A DNA stretch of 64,000 nt, from assembly GCF_004005565.1 (NCBI RefSeq), contig NZ_SADD01000003.1:124001-188000 (forward strand), read 5' to 3'. Source of the stretch: Lujinxingia sediminis (GTDB taxonomy: Bacteria > Myxococcota_A > Bradymonadia > Bradymonadales > Bradymonadaceae). The first letter of the stretch is position 1, and the number at the start of each line of letters is the position of its first letter. Made by a program: the position numbers and the translations under genes. The notes below the pieces were generated by a model. The model worked only from the letters and a program-made list of their open reading frames with translations. It was not told the DNA's origin and searched no databases. Shown piece by piece: positions 44,401-56,618 of this stretch.

Positions 44401-45303
44401 TTCGACGACAACGATCACCCCCGCGATGTCGTCGCCTGCCTCCAGGAGCTGGGAAGGGCGCATTTTGCCGCCGGGCTCTTTGAGGCCTCCCGCGACAACT
44501 TCACCCGTGCGCTGGCGCTGACCTCGACCCATCATCTGCACGACGAGCATACCCCGCATGTGGGACTGGCTCGCGCGCTGGCCGCACTGGAGAACCTGCC
44601 ACAGGCCGAGCTGCACCTGGTCGAAGCGATGAGCTTCTACGGCACCCGCAACGATATGCTGCGGCGCGCCCGGGTGCAGTTTCACCTGGGCGATCTCTAC
44701 CTGGCGATGGGCCGCCCGCAGATCGCGCATGAGCATTACGAGCACGTCTTCTACGTGGGGGAGGAGACCGGCCAACGCGAGCTCGCATTCAACGCCCTGG
44801 TGCGTCAGGCCTACGCCTGTTTTGACCAGGATGAAGACGCCGCCGCCTTCGAAGCCCTCTCCGAGGCGGTCACCTTCGCCGACGAGGTCGTCGACGCAGA
44901 GCAGACCGCGGTGGCCCGCGCGCACATCATCTACCTGCAACTTCTGGGGAGCGGCTTTAAGGCGCGTGGCGAGTTTTTCTCATCCCTGCTGGTCGCCGGC
45001 CCGGGGGAGCGAGTGCGGGCGTCGAATGTCCTCTGCGACCTCTTCCGCGCCGATGTGGCGCTGGCCCGCGAGGAGCTCAGCGAGGCCGCCACGCTTCTGG
45101 CCCGGGCGCGTCTCAACGCCGCGAGCCTCGGCAGCTACGGGGTCTTCATCGCGCTCGCGCGCCGCGAGCATGAACTCGGCCAGGTGCGCGGGCGTCTGGC
45201 CAACCCGCATATCGGAAGCGGCTACGCCATCGGCTCCATCTTGCCCCCGGAGGTCGGCCGGCGCCGCTTTACCTCCACGCGTCTCGGAGCGAGCAAGCGA
45301 TGA
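41425..45303 (+). CDS. Ser/Thr kinase fused to NTPase-like and TPR regions
   Basis: A 1292-residue protein starting at the ATG at 41425 with an upstream GGGA. The kinase domain (about 25-290) has glycine loop IGSGGFSVVY, K54 in VALKVL, catalytic D149 in LIHRDLKPEN, D170 of DFG and MAPEQ. An NTPase-like region follows with P-loop G367-N-P-G-T-G-R-S374, where the usual Lys is Arg. The last ~450 residues are TPR-like helix pairs (for example ALHHYEAARDLFKKTALARP). This PknK/MalT-like layout is a signalling scaffold typical of Myxococcota. It has no membrane segment. Confidence 0.92.
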   Translation: MQAFANAQKGDLPALKPGDLVAGRFRIVEIIGSGGFSVVYRAHQEGMNRFVALKVLKPRASADAKIVERFRREALFASQLTHANTITLFDYGQTEEGLCYIAMEFLRGRDLSDEVQHGRPMDLKRVWSILTQVCRSLAEAHRMGLIHRDLKPENIFLVDRDNHDHVKVLDFGVSKALSDFGDARASSLAPLTQEGTVFGTPLYMAPEQAMAEDISPAVDVYALGHIAFEMITGRAAYDGQLSPMDVMLKQINDPPLELPAPFADLPFFELIKSCTHKDPYRRIRNAGELLEALMQEAFLPYMDHREVPPGLRQSSQPRPLVALPAAGEEPEAPGLAEEIYRWELSVLSEMLREVQECAQLRLAVIRGNPGTGRSNLLRAFLRQQKNQLGVRLIHRESNPSATHATAGLEADLAQVSGLRLRGEGIKEVNRLLRELHGEHDDATLTELMPVRIDSNPLSELTSLRDAFLSRMVEPFRRASRVGSLIWGIENLETLDTLTLAFLDRFLRELQVHPAPILVVVTVHPDALSRRPGMMRYTDAIVEAPATYARQLRLLEPGVRKEGHAESNDVLQELADLSSGATVDGSYLGTSSGPLRSSQAGEASADAPSATQEPALAAEPTEEEIARWAAMADGAQPLIPEPDALPIETVEAAPRAELREPFVSPDQPSDAPPAEIHQAFDGVLGYLAQLDERAIERPLWEFIYHRVLPFETTRVMGVILEQAERFGIIRLSDDAIAFSDQEYARNLRQVFAERDDTIEAHHNLAKLLHEFAPKPTPRDLRRIVHHAIKGHDFERAISLLVEAGESAYEELDLDSAREHFLQFKALLDDLSMRAPTPPAAYVPHPGVWLRLGEVQGALGEHGAAEDALLRAIREARDEDHTLRANAHKLLADLAMSQNRYEDALHHYEAARDLFKKTALARPYVATLAEIGRCAVLLGRPRQAEGILLQSIDKAEKLQDDALRARQHRYMGDVLTRQGRFLEAVDHLKRAMEIFDDNDHPRDVVACLQELGRAHFAAGLFEASRDNFTRALALTSTHHLHDEHTPHVGLARALAALENLPQAELHLVEAMSFYGTRNDMLRRARVQFHLGDLYLAMGRPQIAHEHYEHVFYVGEETGQRELAFNALVRQAYACFDQDEDAAAFEALSEAVTFADEVVDAEQTAVARAHIIYLQLLGSGFKARGEFFSSLLVAGPGERVRASNVLCDLFRADVALAREELSEAATLLARARLNAASLGSYGVFIALARREHELGQVRGRLANPHIGSGYAIGSILPPEVGRRRFTSTRLGASKR

Positions 45304-45357
45304 GGCGCTCCCCCAACGCCCGCGGCAACTCCCAACATCGCGAAGCGCCGGCGTCCC

Positions 45358-45792
45358 TTACAAGATCCGACGCGCTCCGGTGATCGCGCGAAAGATCGCA
45401 ACATCGTTCATCACCGCCTCCTGCCCCACCGCAGCAATAAAAAGACGTCGACCGCCGGCGCGAAACGCACACACCGCCACCTCGTCGCATTCCAGCAACG
45501 GGTTATGACGACGCAACGTCTGCAGGTGCGTCTCGCGATGCTCGGGCACCACCGCCATCGTCGGCGCCAGTCCGACCAACGCCTGCATAAATGCGGAGGG
45601 GCAATCGGGGGAGGCCGCCACCATCGCCCCCTGCTCATCGACGAGCACGCAGCAGCGAAGCGCGAAGTCGCGCACCACCTGATCGAGCTGGTAGCCCAGC
45701 GCCAGCTCCGGACGCTCGGCGCGCCGCCGGCGCCGTTCCGGCTGCTCAGCGGTCGAGATGTCGGGGCGATTGAGTTCTTCGAGGTTCATCAT
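45358..45792 (-). CDS. Hypothetical protein, possibly Roadblock-like
   Basis: A 144-residue protein from tandem ATG codons at 45792-45787, preceded by AAGGA. The N-terminal ~40 residues are polar and arginine-rich. The remainder (LRCCVLVDEQGAMVAASPDC...VAVCAFRAGGRRLFIAAVGQ) looks like a small alpha/beta domain of the Roadblock/GAF-like type. Such proteins often regulate small GTPases, but this is only a structural guess. It converges with the large kinase gene. Confidence 0.6.
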   Translation of the reverse strand: MMNLEELNRPDISTAEQPERRRRRAERPELALGYQLDQVVRDFALRCCVLVDEQGAMVAASPDCPSAFMQALVGLAPTMAVVPEHRETHLQTLRRHNPLLECDEVAVCAFRAGGRRLFIAAVGQEAVMNDVAIFRAITGARRIL

Positions 45793-46056
45793 TGCGTCCT
45801 TCCCTGGTCGCAGGTTGGCCATCCACAGTCGCGATCAAACGTGCGGCAAGCCTAGCAAGGGAAGAAAGGGGCGCAATTTTTTGGGATGTTGCGCCCATCG
45901 TGTCCGACCCGGGGACGAACATCGGCCAGTATTTATGCGGCTGAAATCCGTCCGTGGAACAAACATCCGCTACGAAAGCATCGCCCGCGTTCTGCGTCAG
46001 CTCCGCCTCTCCCCCATCACCCCGCCCATCATCATCGGCGTGTCACCCGTGGCGGG

Positions 46057-46572
46057 TTAACGACCGAACGCCATCGCAATCCTTGCTGCCAACAACTTCC
46101 ACATAAACGTGAGCGAGTAGGATGAAACGCTCGGAACATCATCGGGAATCTCGGCCCCCTCGGGCTTAAACCTGGTGCAGATACGCACGTCCAGAGGTGG
46201 CGCATCTTCTTCAAATCGCTCGCGGTAGAGAGAAACCCAATGCCTCGAATCCGAAAAACTCAGGTACATCGCTGCCTGGCAACAGCTCGCCACCACCCTC
46301 GACGTAGGGGAGTCTTCCCGGAGCTTATACTCCTTCAAGTTCGCGGCCCCCTTGCGTATCTCCAAGCGATCGTTGCGGTACATCACATACTCCGTGCCCC
46401 CGCCCTCCTTCGTGATCGGCCCGGCGCCGGGCAACGCCTCAAGCTCGCGCGCGCCGGCCTGGCAGTCGTCGCAATAGCACGACAGGCAGGCGATCGCTTT
46501 TCCGCTTAAACCCAGCTGCACCTTTCCGCACCTGCAAAATACATCGTTCCCATCAACCACCATCTTCTCCAT
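46057..46572 (-). CDS. GFA-like zinc protein
   Basis: About 171 residues from the ATG at 46572; an ATG at 46563 and a longer frame to 46662 are alternatives. Cysteine motifs FCRCGKVQL, ACLSCYCDDCQAG and VASCCQAAM resemble the zinc-binding pattern of GFA (Mss4-like) proteins, some of which process glutathione adducts. The C-terminal ~70 residues (VSSYSLTFMWKLLAARIAM) extend beyond the core and include a hydrophobic stretch. The substrate is unknown. No operon partner is visible. Confidence 0.7.
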   Translation of the reverse strand: MEKMVVDGNDVFCRCGKVQLGLSGKAIACLSCYCDDCQAGARELEALPGAGPITKEGGGTEYVMYRNDRLEIRKGAANLKEYKLREDSPTSRVVASCCQAAMYLSFSDSRHWVSLYRERFEEDAPPLDVRICTRFKPEGAEIPDDVPSVSSYSLTFMWKLLAARIAMAFGR

Positions 46573-46905
46573 TCCCTTCAAAGCCGCCCCCCTCTCGGAG
46601 CTCCAACCCGGACGCCTCGATAGCCTCACCTCACTGCCAGCAGGGCGATCCTCGCGATACACATCCGACCATTCCTACGAATCCCATCCATCCTGACAGG
46701 CACCTTCTCATTCCCTGCTCATACCGTGGTCGTTTGACAGGTGTCCTGATCGACATCAAGCCTCCACAACCAGGGTGAGCATCCTCAAAACCCATCCCCC
46801 TTCCCACAGTTCAACATCGGATTCGTGGCGAGCCACCCAGCTCGCCACGCGCTTCGCACGTCGCCTCCCAGGCGCGTTCTCGCTGCCATGCTCTCGCCAC
46901 CCCCC
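46573..46905. other. Intergenic region, no gene recognised
   Basis: Between the GFA-like gene and the terminator of the exported protein gene. I find no convincing reading frame. A region near 46820-46870 contains the inverted segment gcgagccac...gctcgc, possibly a hairpin. Confidence 0.3.
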
Positions 46906-46938
46906 AAAAAAAACGCCGGCCCTTATCGGACCGGCGCT
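46906..46938 (-). terminator. Rho-independent terminator of the small exported protein gene
   Basis: On the minus strand the stem cgccggtcc / gggccggcg with loop gataa is followed by eight T. It lies 30 nt after the stop at 46969. Confidence 0.93.
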
Positions 46939-46968
46939 CATTCACGCATCTAAAGCAGCTCTAACACC

Positions 46969-47439
46969 TTAGAAGTACCAGCGGGCGTGCCCGCCAAAGT
47001 TCACGAGCTCCACATCGACATCCGGCACCACGTAGAGCCCGGGCCTCCACTCGAGCACAAGCTCAATGGGCAGAGGCTGAAAATGAAACTCCAACCCGGC
47101 AACAAAAGCCGCGGCCACGCCCAGCGAGCCGCCGCCCAGACCAACCGCGCCGCCGCCACCGAAGTTCCAGGCCAGCGTAACCACGTCAGCGGACGCGATC
47201 TGCGGCATACCGATCAAGAAATCCACCGCCGCCGCGACCCCGTCACATCCGCCCCAGCAACCCGCCGTTAACTGAAAAGCGGTCGGCCCTGCCGGCATCT
47301 TCAGCGAGATCCCGGAGGCCACGGTTGCCGACCCCACACCCACGCCAAACCCGGTGTTGCGCTGCGCCCAGGCTTCCTGCTGCCCAAAGAGCGAAACGGT
47401 CAACAGCACGGCCACAAACAATCCCATCCATCGCTTCAT
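46969..47439 (-). CDS. Small exported protein, probably outer-membrane
   Basis: A 156-residue protein starting at the ATG at 47439, preceded by AGGAG. A signal peptide (MGLFVAVLLTVSLFGQQEAWA) is clear. The mature part is Gly/Ala/Val-rich with alternating hydrophobic strands (TGFGVGVGSATVASGISLKM, FVAGLEFHFQPLPIELVLEW) and ends in WYF, the aromatic terminus expected for BAM-inserted barrels. Two cysteines in CWGGC may form a disulfide. It is a single-gene unit with its own terminator. Confidence 0.7.
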   Translation of the reverse strand: MKRWMGLFVAVLLTVSLFGQQEAWAQRNTGFGVGVGSATVASGISLKMPAGPTAFQLTAGCWGGCDGVAAAVDFLIGMPQIASADVVTLAWNFGGGGAVGLGGGSLGVAAAFVAGLEFHFQPLPIELVLEWRPGLYVVPDVDVELVNFGGHARWYF

Positions 47440-47837
47440 CAACAACTCCTTACTACCTGCCAGTTACAAGAAACACCGATCAACCAGGCGCGTCGTCCGC
47501 ACGACGTCCAACCTACTCGCCGCACATAGAGAGAACCTGGAACAACCTTCAAGCGAACCCGCATAACCCGGGGTCGAACATCATCGAGGGTTGAACACCA
47601 CCCTCGCTGCCAGCCGACGTTATGCTCCAGAGTCGGCGGGCTTTCAACAGCCATACCCTCTTCTCGGTAAAAACATGGCTCCTGCATGCACGCCTTACGC
47701 GCGTCCCGGACCGACATCGCCCCGACACTCAAAGTCAGCTCTCGGATGTCGGGCGACCATCCTGAGCGTTGGGCATCAACGGGTTGGGCATCAACGGGTT
47801 GGGCATCAACAGGATGCTTCCTCCAACGCCCAACGCA
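47440..47837. other. Intergenic region with short 15-bp direct repeats
   Basis: No gene is supported. At about 47773-47815 the unit ttgggcatcaacggg occurs three times in tandem, the last one diverged. A minus-strand open frame through it would encode a VDAQP repeat but otherwise lacks protein-like sequence. Confidence 0.45.
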
Positions 47838-47869
47838 CAAAAAGCCCGGGCACACGCCCGGACTTTTTA
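47838..47869 (-). terminator. Rho-independent terminator of lon, possibly bidirectional
   Basis: Stem gtccgggc / gcccgggc with loop gtgt (minus strand) is followed by TTTTT. AAAAA on the other side makes it potentially active in both directions. It lies about 60 nt after the lon stop. Confidence 0.9.
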
Positions 47870-47930
47870 TGCGGAAAACCACGACGCACGCTCTTCTACG
47901 CGCGACCTCTTACTCAGATTCGCACCGATC

Positions 47931-50381
<2,451 letters not shown>

Positions 50382-50496
50382 ATCGCTCTCGTGTGTGGTG
50401 CATCAGTGCGACCCGACCCCGGGCCCGACCGCTGCTTCTTCGAATCCTACCCGCTCTCCGTCCATGCCCGCTTCGGCATGTGGCGCAGCCGCTTGC

Positions 50497-51753
<1,257 letters not shown>

Positions 51754-51837
51754 AGAGATATCCTGGTGTCACTGGTCATGCTGCGCCCTCTTCCCGTGAA
51801 GACCTTGTGCCTTCACGCTCGGGCCGCTTCTACCCTC

Positions 51838-51880
51838 GAAAAACGGTGGGTTTCAGGGAGGCATTCCCCGAAACCCACCG
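51838..51880 (-). terminator. Terminator-like hairpin between clpP and clpX
   Basis: On the minus strand the 11-bp stem cggtgggtttc / gaaacccaccg encloses an inner stem gggga...tccc and is followed by TTTTTC. It lies 74 nt after the clpP stop and 85 nt before the clpX start, so it could attenuate read-through into clpX. Confidence 0.75.
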
Positions 51881-51953
51881 GGGCACATCACGCATCCTAG
51901 CGAGCGCGCCGTGCCAACTTCAACTTCAGCCAGCTACCGCAGACGGCGCCGCC

Positions 51954-52562
51954 TTACTTCTCGGGCTGATCCTGCTTGGCCCGCGGGCTGATCACCTCAT
52001 CGACAAGCCCGTACTCCCGGGCGTCTTCGGCGCTCATGAAGAAGTCGCGATCGGTGTCCCGCTCAATGCTCTCCAGGCTCTGGCCGGTGTGGCGAGCCAG
52101 GATGCCGTTGAGCGTCTCACGCAACTTCAGAATCTCACGGGCCTGGATGTCGATATCGGTGGCCTGACCACTTAAGCCCCCCATCAGGGGCTGGTGAATC
52201 AAGATCCGCGAATTGGGCAGGCTAAAGCGCCGCCCCGGCTCACCGGCCGCCAGCAGCACCGCTCCCATCGAGGCGGCCTGCCCCAGACAGATCGTGGTCA
52301 CCGGCGCTTTGACGTACTGCATCGTATCATAGATCGCCAACCCCGCCGTCACACTCCCGCCCGGGGAGTTAATGTAGAGCGAGATCTCTTTCTCGGGATC
52401 GTCGCTCTCCAGAAAGAGGAGCTGGGCGATGATGGAGTTGGCGATCTGATCGTTGACCTGAGTACCCAGAAAGATAATCCGGTCTTTGAGCAGTCGACTA
52501 AAGATGTCCCAGCCGCGCTCTCCGCGGTGGGTTTGTTCGACGACGTTGGGGATAAAGGCCAT
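51954..52562 (-). CDS. clpP: ATP-dependent Clp protease proteolytic subunit ClpP
   Basis: A 202-residue serine peptidase. The catalytic triad is S98 (GQAASMGA), H123 (ILIHQPLMG) and D172 (DRDFFMS). It assembles into two heptameric rings with ClpX. The ATG at 52562 has GAGGAG upstream and gives the usual [16 protein letters not shown] start, whereas the longer frame does not. It follows tig by 88 bp. Confidence 0.97.
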   Translation of the reverse strand: MAFIPNVVEQTHRGERGWDIFSRLLKDRIIFLGTQVNDQIANSIIAQLLFLESDDPEKEISLYINSPGGSVTAGLAIYDTMQYVKAPVTTICLGQAASMGAVLLAAGEPGRRFSLPNSRILIHQPLMGGLSGQATDIDIQAREILKLRETLNGILARHTGQSLESIERDTDRDFFMSAEDAREYGLVDEVISPRAKQDQPEK

Positions 52563-52650
52563 GGCTCGCTCCTCGTGGTGTTGCTTAACGTTTCGACGCA
52601 CACATCATTCGACTGCTCAACCGACACTCGGCTCCGCGCATTCGTAGGGC

Positions 52651-54144
52651 TTATTCGGAGGCTTCAGCGTCGTCGTCTTTCTTGGCGCTCTTCTTCTTGC
52701 TCGAGGCTTTCTTCTTGGGCTTGGCCTCAGCCTCTTCCGTGCCCTCATCGTCCTTCTTGGCGCTCTTCTTCTTGCTCGAAGCTTTCTTCTTGGGCTTGGC
52801 TTCGGCCTCTTCGGCCGGTGCCGCCTCAGCTTCTTCAGCCTCTTCGGTGGGCCACTCCACATCCACGATCTCGGCGTCAGCCAACAACTTCGCGCGGACC
52901 TTCTCGAGCAGCGCGGAGGCCTGAGCCTGGCGGAAGCGATCCTGATTCTGCATCACGAAGGCCCGATACTGCTGCGCGTTGGCTCCAACCTCGGCACCGC
53001 GACGCTCAAAGTAAGCGGAGAGATCCTCTTCTTCGACCTTGAGGTTCTCTTTTCGGGCGATCTCCATGAGCAAGAACTCACGCTTGATCTGCTCGACAAC
53101 GTCCTCGCGAATGCTCGCGGCGATCGCCTCCACGCTCAGACCAAACTGCGCCGGGTCGATGCCCTGCTGGGCGAACATCTGCAGACGCTGGCGCGCTGCC
53201 TGGGTGACCTGCTCGTCGAGGAAGCTCGGCGGAAGCTCGAAGCTGTTCTGCTCGAGAAGCGTCGTCATCATCGCGTTGATCGCCAGCTGCTCGGCCTCTT
53301 TCTGACGCTGCTCTTCGAGGCGAGTGCGGATCGCCGAGCGCACCTCCAGAAGCGTCTCGCCCTGGCCGGTGGTCTTGGCGAACTCATCATCGAGCTCCGG
53401 GAGCACCTTACGCTCGACCTTGGTCACGGTCAGGCGGATCGGCAACTTCTGGCCACGCAGCTCTTCGACCGGGAAGTCCTCCTGAGCGTCGATCTCCGAG
53501 TCGACCACCGCGTCAAAGCCCTGGCCGGTGAGCGCATCTTCGATGCCCGGAAGGGTCTGCCCCGAGCCGATCTCCACCTGCACGCCGCTCGAGCGCATAT
53601 CTTTAAGCTCGGGATGCTCGCCCACCGCTTCGAAGTTGACGGTGACGATATCACCGGTCTCAATGACCTCGCGGGTGACCACCGGCTCGAGCTTCGAGTT
53701 GTTCTGGCGCAGGTTCTCAAGCTCGGCGTCGACCGCTTCGTTGGCGATCTCAGCTTTGGGCTTCTCGACCTTCACACCCATGTAGCCGATCGGATCGATC
53801 TCGGGGCGCAGCTCATAATCCACCGTGAACTTCAGCTCACCGCTTTCCTCCATGGGAATATCGGTGACCTGGGGCACGCCCACATGCAGGACGTTCTCGG
53901 TCTCTTTGAGCATCTTGTTGACATTGTCGCTGACGAGATCTTCGATCACATCGCGCATCACCGCCTGCCCGTAGCGCTGCTTCATCACCGAGAGCGGGAT
54001 CTTGCCTTTGCGGAAGCCCGAAATTTTGACGCGATTCGAGAGCTGACGCAGGGCCTTATTGACCTGACGATTGTACTCTTCCGCCTCTACCGTGATCGTC
54101 GCGCTACGCGTCAACTCGCCAGTCTCTTCGACCTGATGTGCCAT
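52651..54144 (-). CDS. tig: Trigger factor with long Lys/Glu tail
   Basis: A 497-residue ribosome-associated chaperone and peptidyl-prolyl isomerase. The N-terminal ribosome-binding domain has the signature G-F-R-K-G-K-I-P-L (about 41-49). The FKBP-like domain follows (TGDIVTVNFEAV). The C-terminal helical domain ends at about residue 428. Beyond it is a ~65-residue tail made of two copies of KPKKKASSKKKSAKKDD separated by acidic stretches. This tail is not part of the standard fold. It heads the tig-clpP-clpX-lon cluster. Confidence 0.95.
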   Translation of the reverse strand: MAHQVEETGELTRSATITVEAEEYNRQVNKALRQLSNRVKISGFRKGKIPLSVMKQRYGQAVMRDVIEDLVSDNVNKMLKETENVLHVGVPQVTDIPMEESGELKFTVDYELRPEIDPIGYMGVKVEKPKAEIANEAVDAELENLRQNNSKLEPVVTREVIETGDIVTVNFEAVGEHPELKDMRSSGVQVEIGSGQTLPGIEDALTGQGFDAVVDSEIDAQEDFPVEELRGQKLPIRLTVTKVERKVLPELDDEFAKTTGQGETLLEVRSAIRTRLEEQRQKEAEQLAINAMMTTLLEQNSFELPPSFLDEQVTQAARQRLQMFAQQGIDPAQFGLSVEAIAASIREDVVEQIKREFLLMEIARKENLKVEEEDLSAYFERRGAEVGANAQQYRAFVMQNQDRFRQAQASALLEKVRAKLLADAEIVDVEWPTEEAEEAEAAPAEEAEAKPKKKASSKKKSAKKDDEGTEEAEAKPKKKASSKKKSAKKDDDAEASE

Positions 54145-54340
54145 CGGCTTGCTCTCCTTAAGCAGTGCTGCCGTCCTCGCAAAAGCCCCGGGTCGGGGGG
54201 ATGGGGATCGGCCTGATCATCGGCGCTCTGCCCCCCTGGGATGCGGGACCACAACGCCTGGTGTTTGTGGTGGCGACTCGCTTCTGCGAGCGCCGGTGAT
54301 GCTGCGGATGGCCGACCGGCTCACCGGCGGCCATCCTCCA

Positions 54341-54423
<83 letters not shown>

Positions 54424-54528
54424 TGCGGTGCCTGTCGTACAAACGCTAAAAGCCGAGCCGGGCAGACGCCTCGACCCGGCTTTGGCCGTCATCGCAGGCG
54501 ACGTCGGCGCGCCGCCTTACTCTCTTTA

Positions 54529-54601
54529 TGGGCCAGGAAGGAATCGAACCTTCAACCTGCGGATTAAGAGTCCGTTGCTCTACCGATTGAGCTACTGGCC
54601 C
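54529..54601 (-). tRNA. tRNA-Lys (anticodon CUU)
   Basis: Acceptor GGGCCAG/CTGGCCC, D-arm TAGCTCAATCGGTAGAGC, anticodon loop CTCTTAA (anticodon CTT), T-arm GAAGG-TTCGATT-CCTTC. CCA is not encoded. It is one of four minus-strand tRNAs in a row. Confidence 0.95.
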
Positions 54602-54644
54602 CAACGGGTCCGCGCGCTGGAGCAGGCGCGTTCCTGACGTTGAG

Positions 54645-54718
<74 letters not shown>

Positions 54719-55004
54719 GGATTTCACAGCCAAAACTGCGAAACGAAGCGTCTTATGCCACCCCCACCCCTATCGTTCAAGTGTTTTTTTCCCCTTTTTG
54801 GACTGAGCCCCACCCCCTCCGACATCATCGCCCGGATACTTCCCCCGCGAAGCGTCCACCTTAATACTACGCCGTGAGCCGAAGCCGACGTCGATGGCTG
54901 GGAAGTCAAGAGCTTCTCGGGCAAGGCGCGAAACTTAAGGCGATGCTTTGCAACGCTGCCCGAGGTGCTCTCAACGCGAGCTCACGGCGACATAAGGACC
55001 AACG
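54719..55004. other. Intergenic region between tRNA-Arg and the tRNA-His terminator
   Basis: No gene is supported. The stretch should hold the promoter of the Arg-Lys-Leu tRNA genes. It includes a T-rich segment near 54783-54798. Confidence 0.35.
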
Positions 55005-55040
55005 AAAAAAACGCCTCACCGCAACTGCGATAAGGCGTTC
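55005..55040 (-). terminator. Rho-independent terminator after tRNA-His
   Basis: On the minus strand, 14-nt arms aacgccttatcgca and tgcggtgaggcgtt pair with two G-U wobbles and are followed by seven T. It lies 10 nt after the tRNA-His 3' end and separates it from the other three tRNAs. Confidence 0.93.
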
Positions 55041-55049
55041 TTCGAGGAG

Positions 55050-55124
55050 GGTGGATAACGGGATTTGAACCCGTGACCTCTGGCACCACAAGCCAGCGCT
55101 CTAACCGACTGAGCTATACCCACC
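55050..55124 (-). tRNA. tRNA-His (anticodon GUG)
   Basis: Acceptor GTGGGTA/TATCCAC plus the extra 5' G opposite C73 that is typical of tRNA-His. Anticodon stem CTGGC/GCCAG with loop TTGTGGT (anticodon GTG), T-arm ACGGG-TTCAAAT-CCCGT. CCA is not encoded. Confidence 0.95.
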
Positions 55125-55441
55125 GTGCCGACGCCGACCTCGAAAGGTTATGCGTCGAACAGGCCGGGAAGTTAATGAGCGTTGAGGTATGTGTCAAGCG
55201 TTTCCTGCGCAGCTCCCTGCGATTTTTTTCGCCACCGGCAAACAACCCCGCCCCACGGCGTTGACTTTACCTTGAGCGCACTACGTTTAGAGCCGTTGGC
55301 CTGCCGCAGAGAACCGGCGGCAGGCTTCTGGTACACTTTGAGGGGAGACGCCGCTACAACCGGTGCCATACGACCGGTGGCGTGCCTGAATCTCCCCCGG
55401 TCCATTCGCCCCTATGCGACCTCTGTCGAGAGCCAAAGCTT

Positions 55442-56092
55442 ATGTCCGAACCTCCACAGCCCGCCCCCCGCTCCTCGGCCCCCGGATTTCTGATCGCCTC
55501 CCCTCGCCTCGATGGCTCCCCCTTTGAGCGCGCCGTCGTCGCCATGGTGCATCATGACGAAGAGGGGGCGATGGGCTTTATCATCAACAAGCCCCTGGAG
55601 ATCGACTTCGGATCGTTGATTCAGAGCGTCAACGAGGAGATCACCCCGCAGCTCAGCCCCTCGAGCTTTGAGATGCCGGTGTACTTCGGTGGTCCGGTAC
55701 GCATTGAGCAGCTCTGGGTGATGTACCGCCGGCTGGATCGTGGCGACAGCCAGGAGGCCGAACAACGGCGACGTCTTCGTCGCATGCGCCAGCGCAGCGA
55801 TGACGATGAGCTCACCTTCAATCAGGGCTGGTACCTGGCGGCCAGCGGCGAAATCATTGAGGGCTTTGCCCGGGGAATGCAGGCCGGCGATTACAGACCC
55901 TTCATCGGGTATGCCGGATGGGGCCCCGGCCAGCTGGAGCAGGAGATCGAAGAGGGCAGCTGGCTACTCGACGACTTCCACGCCGAGAGCTTCTTTCACA
56001 CCAGCTATGACGCGCAGTGGGACGAGGCCCTGGCGCGCATCGGCGTCAACCCGACGGCCTTTATGATGATGGCGCGCTCCGGCTCGGCCTGA
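55442..56092 (+). CDS. YqgE/AlgH family protein
   Basis: A 216-residue member of the UPF0301 (YqgE/AlgH) family. The conserved opening is PGFLIASPRLDGSPFERAVV followed by EGAMGFIINKPLEIDF, then VYFGGPVRIEQLWVMY and a FIGYAGWGPGQLEQEIEEGSW block. The ATG at 55442 gives the usual short leader, whereas the frame further upstream looks non-coding. The molecular role of the family is unclear. It is encoded immediately before the putative origin. Confidence 0.9.
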   Translation: MSEPPQPAPRSSAPGFLIASPRLDGSPFERAVVAMVHHDEEGAMGFIINKPLEIDFGSLIQSVNEEITPQLSPSSFEMPVYFGGPVRIEQLWVMYRRLDRGDSQEAEQRRRLRRMRQRSDDDELTFNQGWYLAASGEIIEGFARGMQAGDYRPFIGYAGWGPGQLEQEIEEGSWLLDDFHAESFFHTSYDAQWDEALARIGVNPTAFMMMARSGSA

Positions 56093-56618
56093 ACGCGCAG
56101 CAGATCATCGCTGCGTTGAGTTTTTCCCCAGGGTTTTCCACAGGGCTTTCACAGGGCGATCGCCCGACGATCCACAGGGGGCGATCGTGATCACCCGCGG
56201 ATCCTCACCACGATCGTCCCCCTCCCCCCCGCTTTCCACAGTCTATCCGGCTGAAATCATTGCGCTTTCATTGCGACGCAAATTTTTCCGTGGATTGCCA
56301 GCATCCTCCGCAGCGCTTTCAACCCCTTTTTTTCCACACCCCTGTGGAAAACTATCCTCGGAGTGAATGAGCCCCGCTTCCTCGTTGGCCGCAGCGCGTC
56401 ATAGTCGCCCCGCGGAGGCATCGGTGCATTCGAAATGATCTTCCCTTTACCCGGCCCATCCCCCATAACCTGAAGGGCCCGGGCGACGCCGATGACGCGC
56501 CGCCTGCGGCAACACCACATCGACGGGTCGAGGGCCTCGCGCATGCCGCGAACCCCAGGCTGCTCACGGATGAGTCGGCCCCCTGTCGCTATGTACCTCT
56601 CGAGATGTTGAATCTGTG
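56093..56618. other. oriC: Putative chromosomal replication origin (oriC)
   Basis: A 526-bp gene-free region directly upstream of dnaA. It contains several DnaA-box-like 9-mers: ttttccaca at 56134-56142, gatccacag at 56169-56177, ctttccaca at 56232-56240 and the inverted pair at 56330-56351. A relatively AT-rich segment lies at about 56250-56300. Position next to dnaA and box clustering support origin function. Base-skew analysis of the full genome would be needed to confirm it. Confidence 0.65.
56330..56351. promoter_or_regulatory. Inverted pair of DnaA-box-like sites
   Basis: ttttccaca and tgtggaaaa face each other across a 4-nt spacer, giving a 9-bp perfect palindrome. They resemble the DnaA box TTATCCACA with one change. 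DnaA binding here could serve initiation or dnaA autoregulation. Confidence 0.6.

Noticed and set aside
43195-44940. 581-codon minus-strand ORF in the kinase-TPR gene
   Set aside because: It is antisense to a continuous 1292-residue gene with clear kinase and TPR motifs, and has no ribosome binding site or domain of its own.
47439-47882. Minus-strand ORF with VDAQP repeats
   Set aside because: It overlaps the start of the exported protein gene and the lon terminator. Its composition is not protein-like, and the repeat comes from a 15-bp DNA repeat.
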